Assembly (NCBI GenBank): GCA_007129145.1
Contig: SKWC01000208.1
Span: forward strand, 1 to 8,458
DNA: 8,458 nucleotides
From: Rubritepida sp.
Lineage (GTDB): Bacteria; Pseudomonadota; Alphaproteobacteria; Acetobacterales; Acetobacteraceae
Direction of reading: 5' to 3'
The position numbers and the translations under genes are program-made. Shown piece by piece: positions 1 to 7,289 of the stretch. A model generated the notes under the pieces. It saw only the letters and a program-made list of their open reading frames with translations, had not been told where the DNA came from and did no database searches. Numbering within the stretch: the stretch's first letter is position 1; each line of letters begins with the position of its first letter.

Positions 1-1
1 G

Positions 2-691
2 CTGATGCCGCGGCTGTGGCTGCTGTTCGCGCTGGGCGGGCTGCAGGGCGCGATCGGCTGGTACATGGTGGCCTCGGGCTTCGACTCCGGCCGCACCGAG
101 GTCGCGCCCTACCGCCTCGTGATTCATCTTGGCATGGCCTTCCTGCTGTTCGGCATGATCCTCTGGACCGCGCTGTCGCTGCTGCGGCCCGAACCCGCGG
201 CATTGGCGCCCGAGGCCGCCGCCCGCGCCGGGCGGGTGCGCCGGCAGGTGCAGTGGGGGCTGTGGCTGGCGGTGGCGACCATGCTGGCCGGCGGCTTCGT
301 GGCCGGCACGCGGGCCGGCTTCACCTACAACAGCTTCCCGCTGATGGACGGGCGGCTGTTCCCCGCCGGGTATCTCGACCTTGCGCCGGTCTGGCTGAAC
401 TGGACCGAGAACCTGGCCACGGTGCAGTTCAACCACCGCTTGCTGGCGACGCTGACGCTGCTGGCGGCGGTGGGTGCGGGCGTGGCGGCGTGGCGGCACC
501 TGGCGCCGGGCTTCGCGCGCACCGCGGCGCTGGTCTTCGCCGGCAGCGTGTTGGCGCAATACGCGCTGGGCGTCTGGACGCTGCTGTGGGTGGTGCCGGT
601 CTCGCTCGGCACGCTGCACCAGACGGTGGCGGTGGGTGTGCTGGCAGCCGGGCTGTGCGCCTGGCACGGGCTGCGGAAACGGCCGACGTGA
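2..691 (+). CDS. ctaA: Heme A synthase (COX15/CtaA family), C-terminal part, 5' end outside window
   Basis: This inner-membrane enzyme oxidises the C8 methyl of heme O to the formyl group of heme A, the cofactor of aa3-type cytochrome oxidase. The reading frame is open at the window edge, so the first methionine codon visible at 5 is probably internal. About 229 of the 340-370 residues usual for the family are present. Six hydrophobic stretches can be seen, beginning with LQGAIGWYMVASG, a COX15 hallmark. Histidines typical of the family heme ligands lie in VIHLGMAF (codon at 125), QFNHRLLA (434) and LGTLHQTVA (617). The loop after the third visible helix, with TYNSFPLMDGRLFP, is also characteristic of the COX15 branch. 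The stop TGA at 689-691 overlaps the GTG start of the following kinase gene by four bases, which suggests translational coupling. The family assignment is secure; the symbol could equally be given as cox15. Confidence 0.93.
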   Translation: MMPRLWLLFALGGLQGAIGWYMVASGFDSGRTEVAPYRLVIHLGMAFLLFGMILWTALSLLRPEPAALAPEAAARAGRVRRQVQWGLWLAVATMLAGGFVAGTRAGFTYNSFPLMDGRLFPAGYLDLAPVWLNWTENLATVQFNHRLLATLTLLAAVGAGVAAWRHLAPGFARTAALVFAGSVLAQYALGVWTLLWVVPVSLGTLHQTVAVGVLAAGLCAWHGLRKRPT

Positions 692-3600
692 ATGTGGAGG
701 CCCCGCGCGACGGGCTGGCGGCGATTCTCGCCGCGCTGCCCGTTGCGCTGCTGGCCTTCGACGCCCAGGACAGGCTGATCCTGGCCAACCCGGCGCTGCA
801 CCGGCGCGCCGGCCTGGCCGAAGGGGCGCTTGGCCCCGGCATGCCGCGCCCCGCGGTCGAGGGGCTCCTGGGCGCCATCGCCGCCGATCTCAAGGGCTGG
901 CCGCAGACGCCTCTGCCGGCTGGTGGGCTGCTGCTGCTGCAACCGCCCGGTCCGGCGCCCGCGGCCATGCCGCCGCCCGACGATCCAGCCCTGCTGCAGG
1001 CCGTGATGGAGCACCTGGCCACCGGCTTCGTCGCCTATGGCCCCGACAACCGGGTGCGGCTGCACAGCCCTTCCTTCCCGGACATCGCCGGCGTGCGGCC
1101 GGAGCAGATGCGCCGCGGCACGCACTTCCACCAGGTCATCGACGCGCTGGTCGCCAATGGCGAACTGACGCCCGCGCAGGAGGCCGAGGTCCGCGCCCGC
1201 GCGGCCGACATGCGCTGGACCGAGCGCTCGGTCTGGCAGCGCAGCCGCCCGGATGGAAGGACGGTGCGCTTCCAGAATCGCCGCCTGCCCGACGGCGGCT
1301 GGCTGGGCGAAGCGACGGATGTCACGCGCGAGATCGAGGCCGCCCGCGCCGCCGAGCGCAGCGAAGGCCTGCACAAGGCGCTGGTGGACGCGCTGCCCAT
1401 GGGCATCGCGATCTATGACGCCGCGCAGCGGCTGACCTATGTGAACCCGGCCTACAACAGCATCTTTCCGGAGAGCCCCGCCCGCCTGGGCGACAATCTG
1501 CGCGACATCCTGATGCGCCGCGCCCTGAGTGGGGAATTCGGCCCGGGTGACCCCGAGGCCGAGGTCGCGATGCGCTGCCAGCGCGTGCGCCGGCCCTTCC
1601 GCTTCCAGCGCGTCTGGAAGGGCCGCAGCAGCGAGCACAGCAGCGTGCCCCTGCCAGATGGCGGCCATGCCATGGTGGTTGCGGACATCACCGCCCTGAC
1701 CGCCGCGCAGTCCCGGCTGGCCGAGCGCGAGGCGTTGCTGAGCACCACGATCGAGGCGATCGGCCACGGCATCGCCATGTATGATGCCGAAGGCCGCGTC
1801 ATCCTGGCGAACCGCCTCGCCGCTGAACTCTGCGGCGTGCCACCGGAGGCCTTCGCCTCCGGCACCCCCATCCGGGAGCTTCGCCGCGCCCAATTCGCGC
1901 GCGGCTTCAAGGGCACCCTGGCCGACCGGTCCATGGCGCTCGAGGAATGGCTCGACCAGCCGCTCCGAGCCCCCGACCGCTATGTGCGGCGCAGCCCCGA
2001 CGGGCGGATGGTGGAGGTGCGCTCCGACCTGCTGCCCGGCGGGCGGGTGGTGCGCAGCTACACCGACATCACCGCCCTGGCGCGCGCGGAGGCCGATGCG
2101 CAGGCGCGTGCGGCCACCCTGCAGACCGTGCTGGACAGCATGCGCCACGGCGTGGCGCTGCACGACACGGACGGGCGGGTCGTGCTGGAGAATGCGCAGG
2201 CGCGCGACCTGGCCGACCCGACGCTGCCCCCGCCCGGCCCGGTGACCGAACCGGTCGAGAAGCGCATCACCCCCGATGGCCGCGTGATTGAGGTGCGCAC
2301 CGACGCCACGCCCGAGGGCGGCTGGGTGCGCAGCTTCACCGATGTCACCGCACTGACCGACGCCCAGGCCGAAGCCGACCGGCGCAGCGCCATGATGGAG
2401 GTCATGCTCGAGAACATGCGCCACGGCGTGGTGCTGTTCGACGCCGGGCAGCGCGTGCTGGCGGCCAACCGCATGGCCAGCGCCCTGCTGGGCGTGGAGG
2501 GGCGCCTCACGCCCGGGACACCGCGCGAGGAGCTGGTGCGTCGCCAGGTCGAGGCCGGCGAGTTCGGCGACGCCCTCGTCACCGCCTACTGGCGGCGCGA
2601 CCTCGGCGGGCGGGACTGGACGCAGCCGCAGCGCTACCAGCGCCGCCGCCCGAACGGGCAGGTGGTGGAGATCATGACCCAGCCGCTGCCCGATGGCGGC
2701 TTCATCGCATCCTTGAGCGACGTGACCGAGCGCGTGGAGGCCGCCGAGGAACTCGAGCGCCGGGCCGCCGCCCTGGCCGCGACGCTGAACGCGCCGCGGC
2801 AGGCCATCGCGCTCTATGACGCGCAGGGCTGCCTGATCCAGGCCAACCTGCTGCTGGCGCGGCTGGCCGGCTTCTCCGACCCGGCGGAGATGCGCGGGCT
2901 GCACTATGGCGATGTCATCCGCCAGCAATGCCGCGTCGAGGGCGTCGAGGGCGCCGAGGCCGAGGCCCGGGTCCATGCCGTGCTGCGCTGGGACCGCCGC
3001 CAGCCGCTGCGCTACCAGCGCAAGCGCGCCGACGGAACGCGGCTCGAGATCGTCTCCGACCCGGTGCCGGGCGGCGGCTTCATCGTCACCGTCACCGACG
3101 TGACCGAGCTCGCGCTCGCGCGGGAGGAGGTGCAGCGGCGCGCAGAGGTGCTGGCGGTGACGCTGAACGCATCGCGCCATGGCATCACCCTGTTCGATTC
3201 GGGCGGGCGGGTGGTCGCGGCGAACGGCATGGCGGCGCGGATCGCGGGCTTCGCGGATGTGGAGGACATGGTGGGGCTGCCCCATGCCGAGGTGATCAGC
3301 AGCGCGCGCGCCCAGCAGGGCGGGCCGCCGGGCCTGCCGCCCGAGCTTGCCTTCGACCGGATGGACCGCAGCCGGCCGCAGCGCTACCAGCGACGCACGC
3401 TGGACGGCCGCATGCTGGACGTGGCCTCCGACCCCGTGCCGGGCGGCGGCTATGTGGTCACCATCGCCGACATCACCGAACTCAGCGTGGCCCGCGAACA
3501 GGCGCAGCAGCGCGCCGCCGTGCTGGCCGCGGCGCTGAACGCCTCGCGCCATGCGCTGGTGCTCTATGGCGCCTCCCGCCGCGTGGTGGCGACCAACATG

Positions 3601-5778
3601 TTCGGCGCCGAGCTGGCCGGCTTCCCGGACGAGGCGTCCATGCTCGGCCTCACCTTCGAGGAGGTGCTGCGCCGCCAGGCGGAGGTCGAGGCGCCGAATG
3701 ATCCGGCGGCGCAGGCCGCCTTCCGCGCGCGGGTGGGCGACCTCGATCGCCGCGAGGTGCACCGCTACCAGCGCCGCCACCGCGACGGGCGCATCCTGGA
3801 CGTGCAGTCCAACCCCACCCCGGATGGCGGCTTCGCCATCTCGGTGGCGGATGTGACCGCGCTGGTCACCGCCCAGGAGGAGGCGCAGCGTCGCGCCGGC
3901 GTGCTGCAGGCGATGCTGGAGAACAGCCGCCACGGCATCGTGCTGTATGACCGTGACCACCGCCTGGTCGCGGCCAACGCGCTGGCGGGGGAGTTGATGG
4001 GCGTGCCCGACCTGCTGGCCCGGCCCGGCACCACCCATGCCGAGGTGCTGGCCGCGCAGCGTGCCCGCGGCATGTACCGGGACGGGCAGGGCGGCCACGC
4101 CACCGAGGAGGAGTTCCGCACCCTCGATCGCAGCAAGCCGCAGCGCATGCAGCGCAGCCTGCCCGACGGCCGCCGCTTCGACATCGCCTCCGACCCCACG
4201 CCGGATGGCGGCTTCGTGATCTCGGTGGCGGATGTGACGCCACTGGTCCGCGCCGAGGCGGAGGCCGAGCGCCGCGCCGGCGTACTGCAGACCATCGTGG
4301 ACAACATCAGCCTGGGCATCCTGCTTTATGACCGCGACCGGCGGCTGGTCGCGGTGAACGAGCTGGCCGCCGAGGCCATGGACCTGCCCGACCTGCCGCG
4401 GATGATCGGCCTGCCGATGGACGACATCCTGGCGCTGCAGCTGCGCAACGGCAATTTCGGAACGGGCGCCGAGGCCGCGCGGCTGCACCGCTTCCTGGTC
4501 GAGCAGGACCGCAGCCTGCCGCAGTTCCACCAGCGGATCACGGCCGACGGGCGGGTGCTCAACAACGCCTCCCACCCCACGCCGGATGGCGGCTTCGTCG
4601 TCTCCATGGCCGATGTCACGCCGCTGGCCCGCGCCCAGGCCGAAAGCGCGCGCCGCGCCGCCATGCTGGCGAACATGCTGGACAACATCCGCCACGGCAT
4701 CGCGCTGTTCGACCCGCGGGGGCGGCTTTCGGCGATCAACCCGCGCCTGCCGGAACTGCTGGGCGTGCGGCCCGACGCGCTGCGGCCGGGGATCACCCGG
4801 CGCGAACTGGTCGAGATCCTGTGCGCGCTGGGCGAATACGACACCGGCCCCGAGGGCACGCGCGTGATGGCCGAGATCCTGTCGCATCCCGCCTCGCTGC
4901 CGGCACGCTGGGAGCGGCGCCGCCCCAATGGGCGCATCCTCGAGGTGATCAACGACCCCACGCCCGATGGCGGCTTCCTGCTGACCTACATGGACGTGAC
5001 CGAGGACCGCCGGATCCGCCTGCAGCTCGAGGATGCGCGCGCCGCCGCCGAGGCCGCGAGCCTCGCGAAATCGCGCTTCCTCGCGACCATGAGCCACGAG
5101 TTGCGCACGCCGCTGAACGCGGTGATCGGCTTCTCCGAGGTCCTCTCAAGCGACGCGCCGCCCGCCGAGACGCGCGAGTTCGCCCGCGCGATCCGCGAGG
5201 CGGGGCAGCACCTGCTGACGCTGATCGACGACATCCTGGACGTGACCCGCGCCGAATCGGGGCTTCTGCCGGTGAAGCTCGGGCTTGTGCCGCTGCCGCC
5301 GCTGCTGGAGGGCGTGGAGCGCATCATGCGCCCGGTGACCGATGCGGCGCGGCTTGAGATGGCCATCGAGATGGCGCCCGCCCTGCCGGTGCTGCGCGCG
5401 GATGAGCAGCGGCTGCGCCAGGTGCTGCTGAACCTGGTCACCAATGCGGCGAAGTTCACCCCCGCGGGCGGGCGCATCACCCTGGCCGCGCGGCGCGACG
5501 GGCCCGACCTGCTGGTCGAGGTGCGCGACACCGGCATCGGCATCGCCGCGGCCGACCTCTCGCGGGTGTTCGAACCCTTCACCCAGCTCGACAGCAGCCT
5601 GGCGCGGCGCTACCCGGGTGCGGGTCTCGGCCTCTATCTCTGCCGGGTGTTGACCGAGGCGCAGGGCGGCACACTTGTACTGCACAGCGCCGAAGGCCAG
5701 GGCACGCGCGCCCTGCTGCGCTTCCCGCCCGCAAGCCTGACCGACTGCCCCGCCGGCAGCCCAGCCCCGGAGTCATGA
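688..5778 (+). CDS. Giant multi-PAS sensor histidine kinase (about 12 PAS units + HisKA + HATPase_c)
   Basis: This 1696-residue protein is predicted to autophosphorylate on histidine in response to signals read by an N-terminal array of PAS units. Residues 13-101 form a degenerate PAS-like head. Residues 102-1458 hold eleven better units resembling Pfam PAS_7, each running from a (R)HGI-LYD-x-RLVAAN-like start to PDGGF-x-ADVT, and joined by charged, probably coiled-coil helices (AQ-EA-RRA). The HisKA domain spans about 1459-1525, with phosphoacceptor His1470 in SHELRTPLN. The HATPase_c domain follows, with an N box (Asn1582 and Asn1586 in LLNLVTNAAKF), a G1 box (Asp1614 in DTGIGI), an F box (FEPF, 1628) and a G2 box (GAGLGL, 1644-1649), so the catalytic core looks intact. 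There is no signal peptide, no membrane segment and no receiver domain, so it should be cytoplasmic and needs a separate response regulator. The GTG start at 688 overlaps the upstream stop, with a weak GGAA at 675-678; GTG at 694 is an alternative. The frame is open back to 16, but that part only shadows the heme A synthase. The signal sensed is unknown. Confidence 0.93.
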   Translation: MNVEAPRDGLAAILAALPVALLAFDAQDRLILANPALHRRAGLAEGALGPGMPRPAVEGLLGAIAADLKGWPQTPLPAGGLLLLQPPGPAPAAMPPPDDPALLQAVMEHLATGFVAYGPDNRVRLHSPSFPDIAGVRPEQMRRGTHFHQVIDALVANGELTPAQEAEVRARAADMRWTERSVWQRSRPDGRTVRFQNRRLPDGGWLGEATDVTREIEAARAAERSEGLHKALVDALPMGIAIYDAAQRLTYVNPAYNSIFPESPARLGDNLRDILMRRALSGEFGPGDPEAEVAMRCQRVRRPFRFQRVWKGRSSEHSSVPLPDGGHAMVVADITALTAAQSRLAEREALLSTTIEAIGHGIAMYDAEGRVILANRLAAELCGVPPEAFASGTPIRELRRAQFARGFKGTLADRSMALEEWLDQPLRAPDRYVRRSPDGRMVEVRSDLLPGGRVVRSYTDITALARAEADAQARAATLQTVLDSMRHGVALHDTDGRVVLENAQARDLADPTLPPPGPVTEPVEKRITPDGRVIEVRTDATPEGGWVRSFTDVTALTDAQAEADRRSAMMEVMLENMRHGVVLFDAGQRVLAANRMASALLGVEGRLTPGTPREELVRRQVEAGEFGDALVTAYWRRDLGGRDWTQPQRYQRRRPNGQVVEIMTQPLPDGGFIASLSDVTERVEAAEELERRAAALAATLNAPRQAIALYDAQGCLIQANLLLARLAGFSDPAEMRGLHYGDVIRQQCRVEGVEGAEAEARVHAVLRWDRRQPLRYQRKRADGTRLEIVSDPVPGGGFIVTVTDVTELALAREEVQRRAEVLAVTLNASRHGITLFDSGGRVVAANGMAARIAGFADVEDMVGLPHAEVISSARAQQGGPPGLPPELAFDRMDRSRPQRYQRRTLDGRMLDVASDPVPGGGYVVTIADITELSVAREQAQQRAAVLAAALNASRHALVLYGASRRVVATNMFGAELAGFPDEASMLGLTFEEVLRRQAEVEAPNDPAAQAAFRARVGDLDRREVHRYQRRHRDGRILDVQSNPTPDGGFAISVADVTALVTAQEEAQRRAGVLQAMLENSRHGIVLYDRDHRLVAANALAGELMGVPDLLARPGTTHAEVLAAQRARGMYRDGQGGHATEEEFRTLDRSKPQRMQRSLPDGRRFDIASDPTPDGGFVISVADVTPLVRAEAEAERRAGVLQTIVDNISLGILLYDRDRRLVAVNELAAEAMDLPDLPRMIGLPMDDILALQLRNGNFGTGAEAARLHRFLVEQDRSLPQFHQRITADGRVLNNASHPTPDGGFVVSMADVTPLARAQAESARRAAMLANMLDNIRHGIALFDPRGRLSAINPRLPELLGVRPDALRPGITRRELVEILCALGEYDTGPEGTRVMAEILSHPASLPARWERRRPNGRILEVINDPTPDGGFLLTYMDVTEDRRIRLQLEDARAAAEAASLAKSRFLATMSHELRTPLNAVIGFSEVLSSDAPPAETREFARAIREAGQHLLTLIDDILDVTRAESGLLPVKLGLVPLPPLLEGVERIMRPVTDAARLEMAIEMAPALPVLRADEQRLRQVLLNLVTNAAKFTPAGGRITLAARRDGPDLLVEVRDTGIGIAAADLSRVFEPFTQLDSSLARRYPGAGLGLYLCRVLTEAQGGTLVLHSAEGQGTRALLRFPPASLTDCPAGSPAPES
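724..5061 (+). repeat. Tandem array of about 12 PAS-unit coding repeats, period about 378 bp
   Basis: The kinase gene contains a protein-level tandem repeat. Unit boundaries, placed at the helix before each (R)HGI motif, are about 724, 991, 1369, 1735, 2113, 2389, 2767, 3145, 3517, 3898, 4279 and 4660. Units 2 to 12 are 126, 122, 126, 92, 126, 126, 124, 127, 127, 127 and 134 codons long. Recurring signatures are the N-terminal HGI-L(Y/F)D, an R-YQRR-x-DGR strand in the middle, and a (P/S)DPTPDGGF-V-S-ADVT end. The DNA has diverged, but short identities remain: the 20-mer atctcggtggcggatgtgac occurs at 3838-3857 and again at 4219-4238, exactly 381 bp (127 codons) apart. Unit 1 (724-990) lacks most of the second half of a PAS fold. 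The boundaries were drawn by eye and may shift by several codons. Confidence 0.88.
5769..5772 (+). promoter_or_regulatory. Shine-Dalgarno-like GGAG for tldD
   Basis: GGAG lies inside the last codons of the kinase gene. It is two bases before the ATG at 5775 and five before the adjacent in-frame ATG at 5778. The spacing favours the second ATG, which would overlap the kinase stop by one base instead of four. The two candidate proteins differ by a single methionine. Confidence 0.5.
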
Positions 5779-7214
5779 TGCCCCTCGACAGCCCGCTTTC
5801 CGTCACCGACCGCATCTTCCACGCCGAGCTCAACCCGGAGGTGGCGCAGCGCCGGCTGCGCGAGGCGACGGAAGGCTGCGAGGATGGCGAGCTGTTCCTC
5901 GAATACCGCGAGAGCGAGGCCATCACCCTGGACGACGGCCGCATCCGCTCGGCCAGCTACGACACGCAGCGCGGCTTCGGCCTGCGCACGGTGCAGGGCG
6001 AGGCCGCGGGCTACGCCCATGCCGGCGAGATCAGCGAGGCCGCGCTGGCCCGCGCCGCCGAGACGGTGCGCGCGGTGCGCCAGGGCCGCTCCGGCACGCT
6101 GGATGTGGCGCCCCGCGCCACCAATGCGCGGCTGTATGAGCCCGCGAACCCGCTGTCGGCCATGGGCTTCGCGGAAAAGACGGCGCTGCTGCTGGAGATC
6201 GACGCCCATGCCCGCGCGCTGGACCCGCGCGTGGTGCAGGTGATGGCGACGCTCAGCGGCGAATGGCAGGCGGTGCAGATCATCCGCCCCGACGGCACCC
6301 GCGTGGCCGATCTGCGCCCGCTGGTGCGCTTCGGGGTGAATGTGGTGGTCGCGCAGGACGGGCGGCGCGAGACCGGCAGCTTCGGCGCCGGCGGGCGCTT
6401 CGCCCTGTCGCGCGTGCTGGAGGGCGGCGCCTGGCAGCGCGGCGTGGCCGAAGCCCTGCGCCAGGCCCTGGTGAACCTCGAAAGCGAGCCCGCCCCGGCC
6501 GGCGAGACGGAGGTGGTGCTGGGCCCCGGCTGGCCCGGCATCCTGCTGCATGAGGCGATCGGCCACGGCCTGGAGGGCGACTTCAACCGCAAGAAGACGA
6601 GCGCCTTCGCGGGGCTTCTGGGCCAGCGCATCGCCGCGCCGGGCGTGACGGTGGTGGATGACGGCACCATCCCCGACCGCCGCGGCAGCCTGACCGTGGA
6701 CGACGAGGGCACGCCCTCGGGGCGCACCGTCATGATCGAGGACGGCATCCTGCGCGGCTTCATCCAGGACCGGCAGAACGCGCGGCTGATGGGCGTGGCG
6801 CCCACCGGCAACGGCCGCCGCCAGTCCTACGCGCACAGCCCCATGCCGCGCATGACCAACACCATCATGCTCAACGGGCCGCACAGCCCGGAGGAGATCA
6901 TCCGCTCGGTCAAGCAGGGCATCTATGCGGTGAATTTCGGCGGCGGGCAGGTGGACATCACCTCGGGCAAGTTCGTCTTCTCCATGAGCGAGGCCTACCG
7001 CATCGAGGACGGCAAGATCGGCGCGCCGGTGAAGGGCGCCACGCTGATCGGCAACGGGCCGGATGCGCTGACCAAGATCACCATGATCGGCAATGACAGC
7101 GGCATGGACCCCGGCATCGGCACCTGCGGCAAGCAGGGCCAGGGCGTGCCGGTGGGCGTGGGCCAGCCCACCCTGCGCATGACCGGGCTGACGGTCGGCG
7201 GCACGGCGCTGTAG
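5775..7214 (+). CDS. tldD: Metalloprotease TldD
   Basis: TldD is the catalytic zinc subunit of the cytoplasmic TldD/TldE (PmbA) protease, which degrades unfolded peptides and in enterobacteria processes the microcin B17 precursor and the CcdA antitoxin. The predicted 479 residues match the usual family length of about 480. The zinc motif HExxxH is present as HEAIGHGLEGD, with His259, Glu260 and His264, and the likely third ligand is Cys451 in IGTCGKQGQG. Other family blocks include DDGRIRSASYDTQRGFGLR near the N-terminus, DDGTIPDRRGS, DDEGTPS, QDRQNARLMG, and the C-terminal FGGGQVDITSGKFVF and KGATLIGNG. The gene starts inside the kinase stop codon region (ATGA overlap at 5775-5778), so it is probably co-transcribed and translationally coupled. 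Its partner tldE/pmbA is not in the window, which is common because the two genes are often unlinked. No defect is visible. Confidence 0.96.
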   Translation: MMPLDSPLSVTDRIFHAELNPEVAQRRLREATEGCEDGELFLEYRESEAITLDDGRIRSASYDTQRGFGLRTVQGEAAGYAHAGEISEAALARAAETVRAVRQGRSGTLDVAPRATNARLYEPANPLSAMGFAEKTALLLEIDAHARALDPRVVQVMATLSGEWQAVQIIRPDGTRVADLRPLVRFGVNVVVAQDGRRETGSFGAGGRFALSRVLEGGAWQRGVAEALRQALVNLESEPAPAGETEVVLGPGWPGILLHEAIGHGLEGDFNRKKTSAFAGLLGQRIAAPGVTVVDDGTIPDRRGSLTVDDEGTPSGRTVMIEDGILRGFIQDRQNARLMGVAPTGNGRRQSYAHSPMPRMTNTIMLNGPHSPEEIIRSVKQGIYAVNFGGGQVDITSGKFVFSMSEAYRIEDGKIGAPVKGATLIGNGPDALTKITMIGNDSGMDPGIGTCGKQGQGVPVGVGQPTLRMTGLTVGGTAL

Positions 7215-7219
7215 CCGCA

Positions 7220-7233
7220 GGAAAAGCTTTCCC
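7220..7233. promoter_or_regulatory. Imperfect palindrome GGAAAAGCTTTCCC, possible operator
   Basis: This 14-bp inverted repeat has six of seven pairs matching around its centre at 7226/7227 and no loop. It starts six bases after the tldD stop, in the 75-bp gap before the solute-binding gene. With no loop and no T-tract it is not a classical terminator. A weak sigma70-like -10 (TATCCT, 7252-7257) lies downstream, with only a poor -35 match (TTCCCC, 7229-7234) overlapping the palindrome. A regulator binding site for the downstream gene is possible, but this is inferred from position alone. Confidence 0.25.
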
Positions 7234-7277
7234 CCGGCCACGGCGGCGCAGTATCCTTCATGGGTCATAAAAACCGT

Positions 7278-7282
7278 GGAGG
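7278..7282 (+). promoter_or_regulatory. Strong Shine-Dalgarno GGAGG that fixes the start of the solute-binding gene
   Basis: GGAGG, extended by AAA, ends seven bases before the ATG at 7290, which is ideal spacing. It lies downstream of the in-frame ATG at 7260. It therefore supports 7290 as the true start and argues against an N-terminal extension of ten residues. Confidence 0.8.
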
Positions 7283-7289
7283 AAACGAG

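Noticed and set aside
16..687. Upstream extension of the kinase frame, open from 16
   Set aside because: It overlaps the heme A synthase in another frame, its translation is a low-complexity Arg/Ala/Gly mix with no domain, and the PAS-like sequence only begins after 688.
724..5061. CRISPR-like or minisatellite periodicity
   Set aside because: The period is about 378 bp, matches protein domain boundaries and is conserved at protein rather than DNA level, so it is a tandem domain array.
325..5097. Minus-strand open frame of 1590 codons antisense to the kinase
   Set aside because: It mirrors the PAS repeats and the G/C third-position bias. The translation is rich in His, Gln, Arg and Gly with no recognisable domain, so it is a GC-rich shadow.
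7260..7289. Earlier ATG start for the solute-binding protein
   Set aside because: The strong GGAGG lies downstream of this ATG, and the extra ten polar residues would precede the signal peptide.
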